12,442 nt of DNA from NCBI GenBank assembly GCA_016302165.1, contig JAEDOD010000051.1, forward strand, positions 1 through 12,442. Reading direction: 5' to 3'. Shown piece by piece: positions 1 to 7,360 of the stretch. A model generated the notes under the pieces. That model was not told where the DNA came from. It ran no database searches and saw only the letters and a list, made by a program, of their open reading frames with translations. Every line of letters begins with the position of its first letter. Position 1 is the first letter of the stretch. Origin of the DNA: Sphaerochaetaceae bacterium. GTDB lineage: Bacteria; Spirochaetota; Spirochaetia; Sphaerochaetales; Sphaerochaetaceae. Both the position numbers and the translations under genes were made by a program.

Positions 1-37
1 TATCCGTCATCTTTTCCAGAATCTTTTCCTTATCCAT
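1..37 (-). CDS. N-terminus of an unknown protein, cut by the window edge
   Basis: Only the first twelve codons are visible, reading MDKEKILEKMTD on the minus strand, so function cannot be assigned. The start is supported by a strong Shine-Dalgarno core GGAGGT at 46-41 on the minus strand. It sits only three bases from the ATG, which is rather close. The charged, helix-forming N-terminus fits many small cytoplasmic or regulatory proteins. It reads divergently from the EamA transporter, with about 250 bases between them, so a regulator/transporter pair is possible but unproven. Confidence 0.5.
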   Translation of the reverse strand, partial: MDKEKILEKMTD

Positions 38-106
38 ATGACCTCCAGCTGAAACAAAAATGGCCCTATAGCCTAATTCTAGAGTATAAAGGAAAACAAC
101 AGTACT

Positions 107-121
107 AATTAAGAGTTAATT
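107..121. repeat. AT-rich inverted repeat in the divergent intergenic region
   Basis: AATTAA-GAG-TTAATT is a perfect 6-3-6 inverted repeat. Part of it (TTAAGAGT, 109-116) is matched by its complement ACTCTTAA at 143-150, so three related half-sites lie within 45 bases. The placement between two divergent genes suits an operator. The DNA is AT-rich and such repeats arise by chance, so a role is not established. Confidence 0.3.
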
Positions 122-262
122 CTTTCTGTCTGAAAACTTCATACTCTTAACCTGCACCTTTCTTTCTGGACGGATATATGTGAAAGTTTTATCTTCTTCC
201 TTTCCATCCTTATCTTTCACCATCTTCCAATAATTGGGCTTACAGAATAGTGTACCGGATGT
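116..262 (-). pseudogene. Leftward coding remnant or very small ORF
   Basis: On the minus strand a frame is open from a stop at 265-263 down to a TAA at 118-116. It encodes about 48 residues with a protein-like, charged composition, including NYWKMVKDKDGKEEDK followed by FTYIRPERKVQVK. The only ATG in it is at 223, which would give 35 residues. The preceding GGAAG abuts that ATG and is badly placed as a ribosome-binding site. The composition looks like the C-terminal tail of a longer protein whose upstream part is missing, because in-frame stops and the EamA gene lie directly upstream. I do not recognise the family. A chance open frame remains possible. Confidence 0.35.
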
Positions 263-284
263 TTATCTACGGTTAATCAAGAAT

Positions 285-1148
285 ATGAAAAAAACAATTT
301 CACCAAAGTTAACCTTCTCCCTGGCCATGGCCATCTTCGGAACCCTTGGCATCTTTACACGTATGATCCCTCTTCAGAGTGGAGAGATCGCTCTCTATAG
401 AGCAATATTAGCTTCCTTTGTGTTGATTCTGGTGCTGTCTCTTAGAAAGGGAAAAAGAAAGATTGCTATCAAGGGCAAGACACTTCTGTATCTCTTCCTC
501 TCCGGCTCTGCCATGGGCTTTAATTGGATATTCCTCTTTGAAGCCTATAACTACACTTCCATAACTGCAGCCACCCTCAGCTACTACTTTGCTCCAACCA
601 TTGTACTTCTCCTTTCTCCTGTTCTCCTTAAGGAGACCATGACAAAAAGGAAGGTGCTTTCATTCATCATCTCTACAGTGGGACTGGTAATGGTTATCAT
701 CAATGGAAATCTGGGAGGAGGAAAGAACGACCTCTTTGGTGTAGCCATGGGACTTATTGCCGCCGCCCTGTATGCTACTGTCATTCTCATCAACAAGAAG
801 ACAGAAGGGTGCGAAGGAATAGAGAGAACCCTTCTCCAGTTCATTGCCGCAATCATAGTGCTTACCCCCTATGTGGCTCTCACAGGAGGCTTCAATCTAT
901 TCTCACTTCCCTCTTCCGGTTGGTTTGCCCTTCTGACACTTGGAATCTTCCATACAGGAATTACTTACGCAATGTATTTTTCATCCCTTATCCATCTCAA
1001 GGGCTCTGAAATCTCAATCCTCAGCTACATCGATCCTTTGACAGCCATGGTGGTTTCCATATTCATTCTCTCTGAGCCTACCACTGTGCTTCAGATCATT
1101 GGAGGCGTTCTTATTCTCGGAGGAACACTCTTTAGTCAGGAGAAGTGA
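285..1148 (+). CDS. EamA-family (DMT superfamily) membrane transporter
   Basis: This 287-residue inner-membrane protein has the ten hydrophobic segments of the drug/metabolite transporter superfamily. They are arranged as two EamA repeats, roughly residues 9-139 and 151-285. The family exports or imports small metabolites such as amino acids and nucleotides; the substrate cannot be told here. Family signatures include GEIALYRA near residue 33, TSITAATLSYYFAPTIVLLL after the third segment, and the matching second-half stretch SILSYIDPLTAMVVSIFILSEP at about 244-265, with the usual Glu after the last motif helix. The ATG at 285 was chosen because MKKTISPKLTF leads straight into the first membrane helix. 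A TTG at 234 would add 17 residues that do not look like this family. No strong Shine-Dalgarno sequence precedes 285. The gene is monocistronic and converges on the BspA-like lipoprotein gene. Confidence 0.88.
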   Translation: MKKTISPKLTFSLAMAIFGTLGIFTRMIPLQSGEIALYRAILASFVLILVLSLRKGKRKIAIKGKTLLYLFLSGSAMGFNWIFLFEAYNYTSITAATLSYYFAPTIVLLLSPVLLKETMTKRKVLSFIISTVGLVMVIINGNLGGGKNDLFGVAMGLIAAALYATVILINKKTEGCEGIERTLLQFIAAIIVLTPYVALTGGFNLFSLPSSGWFALLTLGIFHTGITYAMYFSSLIHLKGSEISILSYIDPLTAMVVSIFILSEPTTVLQIIGGVLILGGTLFSQEK

Positions 1149-1176
1149 AAAACATAGGGCCGCATCGGCAGCCCCT
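1148..1176 (-). terminator. Weak intrinsic terminator after the lipoprotein pair
   Basis: GGGC (1157-1160) pairs with GCCC (1171-1174) around one C/A mismatch, a GC/GC pair and a four-base loop. On the minus strand the stem is followed, after a few bases, by five T (1152-1148). It lies directly downstream of the leftward stop at 1181 and touches the end of the transporter gene, so it could also slow rightward transcription. The stem is short and imperfect. Confidence 0.4.
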
Positions 1177-1180
1177 AGTT

Positions 1181-2341
1181 TCATAGACCAAGAATAGTGG
1201 AAATGGGAGGAAGGAGAACAGAATAATCTATTCCGCTTCCCTTGAACACATCCTTTCCTATCTCCAATAGTCCCTTTCCTCCGTAGATTCTCTTACCAAC
1301 TCCGGAGTTCGCGAAGGCTCTATCTCCAATAACCCTTACGCTATCAGGAATTATCAGGTCTCCCTTAATTTTGTCACAGCCATAGAATGCTTCTTCGCCT
1401 ATAGTCTCAAGGGATGAAGGAAGATAAAGTCTTCCCTCAAGTCCAGAAGAATAGAAAGCTCTGTTTCCAATGGCCTTTATTGTAGACGGTAGGACCACAT
1501 CTCCTCTTAAATCGGAGTAGATAAAGGCTTCCTCTCCTATCTTTACTACAGGAACACCATCAATCTCACTCTTGATAATTAGTGTCTCGCCTTCCTGGAC
1601 TCCTACTACAGAGTATCCAGAAAGGGAGCTGTCATAGGCATAGACTATGCCAAGGATAACAACTCTGTTGTCCTCAGTAATGGAAGCATCCGTTTCTTCC
1701 ATTACTACTTCAGATAGGGCGACAGGGCTTTCTTCCTTCCTTTCATAGGACTCTACTGTAACAGAGACAGGACGCTCCAGAGCTCCCTTCAGATTCTGAT
1801 TCATCATAAGGAGAGTTCCTTCAACCCTCTTCACTTCACTCGTCAGGCTTGTGACACCTTCCTCGATAGTCAGAAGAGTTGAATTCATCTCGCCAATTAT
1901 AGCCTTATCTTCATCATGGATAGAGGAGAGAGTACCGTTGATTTCGTCTACACTTCCCTTTATTGCCTTTTCCTCATCATGAATAGAAGAGAGAGAAGCG
2001 TTGATATCTTCCATCTGACTCAGATCCAGCTCCGTGGAGTTGATAATAGGTGTCTCAAGTCTCACGATGATTTCATCAGGAAGGGTTCTGTCTTCCACAC
2101 TCAGAAGCTCAACACAGGTGGTGGTAGGAGAAAGCTCTTCAACTCTTGCCTTATAAGCCTTCTCTGCCATTCTCTTCTCGACGGCGTCTTCCAGGGTTTC
2201 ATCTGGATCCATGGCTGTCTCCACCAAAGGAGAAGCTGAATCCATTCCACCCTGGATAAACACCTTCCCAAGTACCTCCCTATCACAGGAAAAGAGAAGG
2301 GGAAGAATGAGACATATGATAAGTATTGTTCTTACTTTCAT
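1181..2341 (-). CDS. BspA-type leucine-rich-repeat lipoprotein with coiled-coil stalk
   Basis: This is a 386-residue predicted lipoprotein. The signal peptide MKVRTILIICLILPLLFSC places the lipidated Cys at residue 19, with the Ser-Cys lipobox favoured by spirochaetes. Residues 20-110 are polar and unrecognised. Residues about 110-190 look like a coiled coil and hold a near-exact duplication, INASLSSIHDEEKAI (113-127) and INGTLSSIHDEDKAI (134-148), spaced by exactly three heptads. Residues about 262-380 carry five LRR_5/BspA repeats of 23-24 residues, with the conserved IG..AF core at Phe 273, 296, 319, 343 and 366. Family members are surface proteins often tied to adhesion or protein binding; the ligand is unknown. 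The ATG at 2341 is preferred over one seven codons upstream because it starts the signal peptide and follows GGGGGT by four bases. It is probably co-transcribed with the preceding repeat lipoprotein. Confidence 0.82.
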   Translation of the reverse strand: MKVRTILIICLILPLLFSCDREVLGKVFIQGGMDSASPLVETAMDPDETLEDAVEKRMAEKAYKARVEELSPTTTCVELLSVEDRTLPDEIIVRLETPIINSTELDLSQMEDINASLSSIHDEEKAIKGSVDEINGTLSSIHDEDKAIIGEMNSTLLTIEEGVTSLTSEVKRVEGTLLMMNQNLKGALERPVSVTVESYERKEESPVALSEVVMEETDASITEDNRVVILGIVYAYDSSLSGYSVVGVQEGETLIIKSEIDGVPVVKIGEEAFIYSDLRGDVVLPSTIKAIGNRAFYSSGLEGRLYLPSSLETIGEEAFYGCDKIKGDLIIPDSVRVIGDRAFANSGVGKRIYGGKGLLEIGKDVFKGSGIDYSVLLPPISTILGL

Positions 2342-2352
2342 TTTTACCCCCA

Positions 2353-2374
2353 GGTACGGCAAAGCTGCCGTACC
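2353..2374 (-). promoter_or_regulatory. Perfect intercistronic hairpin between the two lipoprotein genes
   Basis: GGTACGGCA pairs perfectly with TGCCGTACC around a four-base loop. It lies in the 44-base gap between the repeat lipoprotein stop (2386) and the BspA-like start (2341). On the minus strand no T run follows, so it is not a standard terminator. It is followed almost at once by the GGGGGT Shine-Dalgarno sequence of the downstream gene. It may stabilise the upstream 3' end, mark a processing site, or modulate translation of the second cistron. Confidence 0.6.
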
Positions 2375-2385
2375 CTTTCCTTTCC

Positions 2386-5300
2386 TTAGCGGATAGAGAG
2401 AGAATCAAGGTCGATCTTCATCAATACCCAGGTTCCGCCGTTGCTGTCCTGCCAGTATTCAACAAGTTCAGGCATGGAGACGAGAGTAGAGTATTCAATA
2501 CCACTGGTTGCGTAGGTAGTGCCGTCTACTGTCTTATCAGCCCTTTCGTATGTTGTTCCAGCCCAAGCAGCCATAAGGGCAGAGCACTTCTCCCTTCCGT
2601 CCAGAAGAGCAGAGAAAAGATCAGCTTCCACTGAATATGCCTTTTCATAGTGGACTCCAGCCTCTTCAGGAACCTTGACCACCCAGTCTGGGCGAGGAAT
2701 GTTGTTCTTTCCATACTCTAGGGCATCAATCTGCATTCTTGTGGCAACACCTACGGCTACAGTAACCTTATTCCAGATAGCGTAGAGCTTTACGTCTCCA
2801 ATTGTACCCGGAGCTATGACAGTGCCCTTTCTCAAGGTCTCAGTTCTGTCACCACCCATGATCCAACCCTGGAACTCATAGCCATCCTTTACAGGATTGG
2901 CAAGAACCACTCCATTACTTTCAATGTTATAGGTGGCTGGGTTGGAGTTGTCAAATCTGTAGGAGCCTCCGTCCAGGTCATAAGTAATCTTGTATTCCTG
3001 AGGAGTCCACATAGCGTAAAGTGTTATGTTCTCACATCTTGAAGTATCCAGAGTATACCTGAGGGAATATGTTCTGTAGCTTGCCTCTGGATCTTCTGTC
3101 CAGCCGGAGAACACATAGCCTTCCCTCGTAGGAGCAGCAAGAACCATATCCTGATCCTCAACTGTGTAGGAAAGAGGATTCTTCACACCAAGAGCAAGTG
3201 CTCCACCACCAAGATCATAACTTACGCTATAGACCTTTGGCTGCCACTGGGCAGTAAGGGAGACAGAAGAAGAGTAGAATCTGCCGATTCTGCAGTTTCT
3301 GATGAATGCAGATTCCGGATCATCCATATTCTGCCAGCCAAGGAATATGTAGTTATCCCTTACAGGATCAGGAATTGTGACACCGTCTCCACCATAGGTG
3401 AATGTAGGTTCATACTCAAATTCCTCTCCGCCGTTGAAATCAAGGGTAAGAGTATAGGTGCTTGGCTTCCACACAGCCACCAGGCTCTTGTCTCCAGTGG
3501 TGCCCTTAGCTATTTCGTAGACGCTTCTTGCATCCTTTGTGGTTTCGCCTTCCACTATCCAGCCCACAAAATCATGGCCCTTTCTCTCAGGATTAATGAC
3601 GCTGAAGGCATCCTCTACAGTATATGTAAGAGGATTCTTCACTTCCTCCACATCCGAACCGAAGATAAGACCAACTTCATCGTAATCCAGGCTGTATTCG
3701 ATTACATCCCACACAGCCATGAAATGTCTGTCACCAGTCTCTCCCTTCTCTATTGAGATTTCTGGAAGAATTACTACGCCGTCGTTAAATACAGCTTCAA
3801 TATCCATTCCCAGGAATTCAACAAGGTCCATTGTCAGGAGAAGGTTGTCTTCAAAGCTGTCGGAATCGAAATGGAAGGAGTAGACACCATTCTCTTCAGA
3901 GAAATCTATTTCAGCTTCCTTCAGTCCTTCTTCCAGTTTTGATTTGAAATCTTCATCGTAGAGAGATGCAAAGAACTGGATACGGTCACTCCACATGTTA
4001 AGGATGGACCTGACACCACCATAGGAAAGGGAAGCGGAATAGACAGTCTTCTCTTCCTTGCTGTCAGTGTCTACCCAGCCTACGAAGTCATAACCTTCAC
4101 GGAGCGGAAGAGGGAGAGTGAAGCCTTCAGACTCAACTGTATAGACTCTAGCTGCAGATAGTCCGTTGAAGGTTCCTCCCTGAAGGTTGTAGGAAATCTT
4201 AAACTCTTCAGCCTTCCACTGTGCCACAAGGTATACGTCCCTAGCTGTCTTGGTGTTGAAGGAGAAGGAAGGAGTTCCGTCTTCACTGTCCACATCCAAC
4301 CAGCCCTGGAAAACGTAGTTCTCCATAACAGGAGCAGCGATTACAGGCTCAGAAGCGCCATAGGTGAAGGAGGAAGCCATCTCTCCACCCTTCTCTCCAC
4401 CCTTAAGTGAGTAGAAGATGGAGTACACATTTGGTTTCCAGACAGCGCTAAGCTTTCTGTCTCCAAAGGAGCCTGGAGCCATGATATAGACCTCATTTGC
4501 TTCATAGGTCTCCTGGCCTTCCTCAATCCATCCCACGAATGTATATCCTTCAAGTGTAGGATTATAGAGTGTGAAGCTGTCTTCAACTGTATAGCTGACA
4601 GGGTTTTCAGGAATTATCTCAGGGCTTTCCTCTACCTGGGTTTCCTTAGGTGAGTAGAGGACCAGGTTATCGTTGTAGGTAATTGAGTATTCCTTTGGTG
4701 CCCATAGGGCAGTAAGGGAGAGATTTCTTGGAACTCTTGTGTTTACAGTGTATTCAACAACAGGATCCTTATCTCCATCCTTCCAGCCAAGGAACACATA
4801 GTGGTCCTTCTCAGGAACAGGAAGAGTGAAGGAAGGGGAAGCAAAGGTGAATGAAGACGGAGCATCCTCAAGCTTTCCACCATTTGGATCCAGGGAGATG
4901 GAGAATTCATTAGGCACCCAAACGGAAACATATTTCAGGTTTCCTGTGGTTCCTTTTGCTATCTCTTCAATTCCTCTTGCCTCTTCAGGCTCCTCACCTT
5001 CCAGGATCCAGCCTATGAAGGTATAGCCTTCCTTCTCTGGATTATTGAGGACGATATCGTCTTCAATTGTATACTCAAGAGGATTGAAAGGCTTTTCTTC
5101 CTCCACTTCCTCCACAACCTCTGGAAGAGGAACTTCAACTTCCTCTGTCTCAGTTTTAGGTATATATGTGACACCCTCTTCGTCATAGCTGATTGAATAG
5201 ACGATTGGAGTGAATGAAGCCTTGTAGGCCTTTGGAGAAGAAAGGGACACGATATCGATATCCACACTTTCTTCGACCTTTCCTGTGGCCAGATCCATCC

Positions 5301-6189
5301 AGCCATCGAAGGTATATCCCTTATAGGAAAGAGAAGGAAGGGAAACGATCTTCTCTTCAATAGCCTTTTTGATGGCCTCTTCACCTCCGATTACATAAGA
5401 GGAGAGAGGAGCCTTGAGAGTCAGCTTCCTTCCAGCAAGTTCTCCACGAAGTGTAATTTCATCCCCAATTATTGAGTAGTAGACCTTTGTCTGGGACACA
5501 TCAAGACTGAATACAGGCTTTACACTTGTCTCTCCACCCTTATTGAGATCTATTGTGAAAGTTTCAGAGATTTCACTATTTCCTTCTTCCTGCCAGCCTA
5601 GGAATGTATATTCATCAAGAGACAGGGATGGAAGAGTGATTGTTTTCTTATCCATTGCCTCCTTCAATATATCGCTGACCGTTACAGAAGGAAGGGATGC
5701 CAAAGGAGCTGAGACCTTGACGGAGAATGCAGGATGGGTGAAGGATATGACTCCCTCCTCTCCTTCTTCGATAAAGGAGTATTCAGCCTTGGATAAGTCA
5801 AGGGAGAAGGACGGAATCAGAATATAATCCTTATCCACAGAAGACACAGCAATGGTCTTGGAATCAAGAAGGCTTTCTGTGGTGATATTGTACCAGCCGT
5901 CGAAAGTGTAGCCTTCCTTTGATGCATCAGGAAGAGTAATCATTCCGGTGGCATTACCTTCCTCAGCAATAGAGGCAAGGTCAGCATCAATAGATCCATC
6001 ACCATTTAATAAGGTGAGTACATGGCCAGACACCATAATGCGTCCGTCTTCGGTAATTGATACAGGAAGAACTTGCTCTACGGCATCTTCCTCTTTCACC
6101 ATTTCCACTGCACCCTTTGTAGAAGAACAGGAAATGGTCAACAAAACTAGAAAAACAGCAAAAAGTGATAGAACAAAACGTCTACTCAT
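2386..6189 (-). CDS. Giant GW-repeat (InlB B-repeat / Flg_new type) lipoprotein with LPP20-like C-terminus
   Basis: This 1267-residue predicted lipoprotein has a signal peptide ending FLVLLTISC, with the lipidated Cys at residue 21. Residues 85-1140 hold about twelve Listeria-Bacteroides (InlB B / Flg_new) repeats, each centred on a GY.F.GW motif. The motifs start near residues 93, 193, 291, 388, 463, 548, 624, 699, 871, 946, 1024 and 1103. The repeats have a small ubiquitin-like beta fold and commonly form surface stalks or adhesive arrays. The first three are degenerate. Acidic linkers precede several repeats (347-366, 516-529, 846-852), and about 100 helical residues (718-818) interrupt the eighth. 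The C-terminal 1164-1260, with PDWV, an alanine-rich helix and W.D..G..WVLMKID, resembles the LPP20 lipoprotein domain. The ATG follows GGGGG by seven bases, and a sigma70-like promoter lies just upstream. Probably exposed on the cell surface or in the periplasm; partner unknown. Confidence 0.85.
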   Translation of the reverse strand: MSRRFVLSLFAVFLVLLTISCSSTKGAVEMVKEEDAVEQVLPVSITEDGRIMVSGHVLTLLNGDGSIDADLASIAEEGNATGMITLPDASKEGYTFDGWYNITTESLLDSKTIAVSSVDKDYILIPSFSLDLSKAEYSFIEEGEEGVISFTHPAFSVKVSAPLASLPSVTVSDILKEAMDKKTITLPSLSLDEYTFLGWQEEGNSEISETFTIDLNKGGETSVKPVFSLDVSQTKVYYSIIGDEITLRGELAGRKLTLKAPLSSYVIGGEEAIKKAIEEKIVSLPSLSYKGYTFDGWMDLATGKVEESVDIDIVSLSSPKAYKASFTPIVYSISYDEEGVTYIPKTETEEVEVPLPEVVEEVEEEKPFNPLEYTIEDDIVLNNPEKEGYTFIGWILEGEEPEEARGIEEIAKGTTGNLKYVSVWVPNEFSISLDPNGGKLEDAPSSFTFASPSFTLPVPEKDHYVFLGWKDGDKDPVVEYTVNTRVPRNLSLTALWAPKEYSITYNDNLVLYSPKETQVEESPEIIPENPVSYTVEDSFTLYNPTLEGYTFVGWIEEGQETYEANEVYIMAPGSFGDRKLSAVWKPNVYSIFYSLKGGEKGGEMASSFTYGASEPVIAAPVMENYVFQGWLDVDSEDGTPSFSFNTKTARDVYLVAQWKAEEFKISYNLQGGTFNGLSAARVYTVESEGFTLPLPLREGYDFVGWVDTDSKEEKTVYSASLSYGGVRSILNMWSDRIQFFASLYDEDFKSKLEEGLKEAEIDFSEENGVYSFHFDSDSFEDNLLLTMDLVEFLGMDIEAVFNDGVVILPEISIEKGETGDRHFMAVWDVIEYSLDYDEVGLIFGSDVEEVKNPLTYTVEDAFSVINPERKGHDFVGWIVEGETTKDARSVYEIAKGTTGDKSLVAVWKPSTYTLTLDFNGGEEFEYEPTFTYGGDGVTIPDPVRDNYIFLGWQNMDDPESAFIRNCRIGRFYSSSVSLTAQWQPKVYSVSYDLGGGALALGVKNPLSYTVEDQDMVLAAPTREGYVFSGWTEDPEASYRTYSLRYTLDTSRCENITLYAMWTPQEYKITYDLDGGSYRFDNSNPATYNIESNGVVLANPVKDGYEFQGWIMGGDRTETLRKGTVIAPGTIGDVKLYAIWNKVTVAVGVATRMQIDALEYGKNNIPRPDWVVKVPEEAGVHYEKAYSVEADLFSALLDGREKCSALMAAWAGTTYERADKTVDGTTYATSGIEYSTLVSMPELVEYWQDSNGGTWVLMKIDLDSLSIR
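2770..5937 (-). repeat. Array of about twelve diverged protein-coding GW repeats
   Basis: The array codes for residues 85-1140 of the large lipoprotein. From the fourth repeat on, two repeat types alternate. Type A reads NP..YTVED....NP...GYTFVGW and then a run ending VWKP. Type B reads FTY....P.P..NYVFLGW and ends in ALW or AQW. The A-B pair recurs with a period of about 160 residues (GW near 394/469, 554/630 and 877/952). DNA copies are diverged, which points to old duplication rather than recent expansion. Confidence 0.75.
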
Positions 6190-6209
6190 TTTAATCCCCC
6201 ACTTTTTTT

Positions 6210-6238
6210 AGAATATCACCCTTGCCTACCCTTCTCAA
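6210..6238 (-). promoter_or_regulatory. Sigma70-like promoter for the lipoprotein pair
   Basis: On the minus strand TTGAGA (6238-6233) is followed by a 17-base spacer and TATTCT (6215-6210). Transcription would begin near 6203, leaving a leader of about 14 bases that contains the GGGGG Shine-Dalgarno sequence before the ATG at 6189. The match and spacing are good; usage is inferred. Confidence 0.6.
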
Positions 6239-6412
6239 GTATCGTAAAGGCGGTGATGGGTAAAGAAGAAGAAAAAATATCTACTTTGATTCTCTGCCGA
6301 TTTCCAGCACATTTTGCCTGTTAAAAGACTGCAATCTCTTATTGAGAAAGAATATATCTTCATCCAATCCCTTTCAAAAGGAATAAGGTATGGCTTTATT
6401 TCCATCTTTTCC

Positions 6413-6441
6413 TTGACAGAGAGAAGCCATAGAATTAGAGT
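6413..6441 (+). promoter_or_regulatory. Sigma70-like promoter for the TauE/SafE permease
   Basis: A consensus TTGACA (6413-6418) is followed by 17 bases and TAGAGT (6436-6441), a four-of-six match to the -10 box. The expected start near 6448 leaves a leader of about 28 bases with AAGGAA upstream of the ATG at 6476. A perfect TATAAT at 6447-6452 is nearby but lies 28 bases from the TTGACA. The 6239-6412 stretch between the two divergent promoters shows nothing else convincing. Confidence 0.5.
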
Positions 6442-6475
6442 CACCATATAATTAAAATATTTAAGGAATAAATCC

Positions 6476-7261
6476 ATGCTTCTTTCACTTTTTGCTGTAG
6501 TAGTTCTTATTGCAACCATTGTAGGCTCCATAAGCGGAATCGGAGGCGGAGTCCTCATCAAGCCTGTAATGGATGCCATCTTCCCCATGACAACCTCTGA
6601 AATAAGCTTTTTAAGCGGAACCACTGTGCTGACAATGACAGTCGTCTCTCTTCTCAGAAGCAGAAAGGAACTGAAGCTGGACCTGAGGACATTTACATTG
6701 GCTCTAGGAGGGGCTTGTGGAGGAGTACTGGGCAAGCAGGTCTTTGATATTGTGAAGAAGGCTGCCGGCAACGATGCCATGGTGGGCCTGGTGCAGAACA
6801 TCATCATGGTTCTCCTGACACTTTCCGTCTTCATCTACACCATGAAGAAGGCAAAGATAGCTACAAAGAACTTCAAGTCTCCTGTGTTCTCCCTTGCCAT
6901 AGGACTCCTATTGGGAATCCTTTCATCCTTCCTTGGAATCGGTGGAGGCCCAATCAACATCATGGTCCTCTCCTATTTCTTCTCTCTGGATACCAAGAGC
7001 TCGGCCATGGCTTCCCTCTTTGTAATATTCTTCTCCCAGGTCTTCTCCCTCTTTACTTCCCTCATTACCAATACAGTTCCGTCCTTCGACTGGAAGATGC
7101 TAATTCTTATGATGGTTTCAGCTGTAATCGGAAGCACAATGGGACGCATGTTCAGCAAGAAGATGGACAACAAGGCTGTAGATAAGCTCTTCATGGCCCT
7201 TATGGCTGTCATTATAGCCCTCTCTCTCTACAACTGCTTCAAATTTGGCATGGCACTCTGA
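6476..7261 (+). CDS. TauE/SafE-family (PF01925) membrane permease
   Basis: This 261-residue polytopic inner-membrane protein carries the family's hallmark internal duplication. A glycine-rich motif in the first helix of each half, SISGIGGGVLIKP (residues 18-30) and SSFLGIGGGPINIMV (150-164), is followed by further hydrophobic helices. Members move small anions across the membrane, especially sulfonates, sulfite, sulfoacetate and other organic anions, or supply sulfur compounds; no substrate can be fixed from sequence. The length is usual for the family. The ATG at 6476 has AAGGAA eight bases upstream and begins directly with a membrane helix. The gene stands alone between its own promoter and a strong terminator. 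It converges on the LarA-like operon but does not share a transcript with it. Confidence 0.88.
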   Translation: MLLSLFAVVVLIATIVGSISGIGGGVLIKPVMDAIFPMTTSEISFLSGTTVLTMTVVSLLRSRKELKLDLRTFTLALGGACGGVLGKQVFDIVKKAAGNDAMVGLVQNIIMVLLTLSVFIYTMKKAKIATKNFKSPVFSLAIGLLLGILSSFLGIGGGPINIMVLSYFFSLDTKSSAMASLFVIFFSQVFSLFTSLITNTVPSFDWKMLILMMVSAVIGSTMGRMFSKKMDNKAVDKLFMALMAVIIALSLYNCFKFGMAL

Positions 7262-7283
7262 AGTAAATCAATAGCTGTTTACG

Positions 7284-7306
7284 GTCCTCTTCGGAGGACT
7301 TTTTTT
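7284..7306 (+). terminator. Intrinsic terminator of the TauE/SafE gene
   Basis: A perfect 6-bp stem, GTCCTC (7284-7289) with GAGGAC (7294-7299), closes on a TTCG tetraloop and is followed by seven T (7300-7306). It sits 22 bases after the permease stop codon. The C(UUCG)G loop is an exceptionally stable RNA form. Confidence 0.92.
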
Positions 7307-7308
7307 GT

Positions 7309-7338
7309 AAAAAGAGGGCCATGCTTTCACATGACCCT
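7309..7338 (-). terminator. Intrinsic terminator of the aldolase-to-LarA operon
   Basis: On the minus strand AGGGTCATG (7338-7330) pairs with CATGGCCCT (7323-7315) through nine pairs, one of them G-U, around a six-base loop. C and then five T (7313-7309) follow. It lies 22 bases past the LarA-like stop at 7361 and faces the permease terminator with two bases between them. Confidence 0.88.
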
Positions 7339-7360
7339 GGGTTTCACTATTCTGGATCTC

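Noticed and set aside
234..284. TTG start extending the EamA transporter by 17 residues
   Set aside because: No ribosome-binding site, and the added residues lie before a normal N-terminus that leads straight into the first membrane helix.
2770..5937. CRISPR-like or recombinational DNA repeats
   Set aside because: The periodicity is at the protein level, the DNA copies are diverged, and there are no uniform spacers.
6256..6324. Rightward 22-codon ORF starting MGKEEEK in the divergent gap
   Set aside because: Very short, with a poorly matched ribosome-binding site and no promoter just upstream.
6413..6452. Consensus TTGACA paired with perfect TATAAT
   Set aside because: The spacer would be 28 bases, too long for sigma70; TAGAGT at 17 bases is the better partner.
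6235..6834. Leftward open frame of 199 codons across the permease start
   Set aside because: It overlaps the TauE/SafE promoter and coding start and its translation is low-complexity; an antisense shadow.
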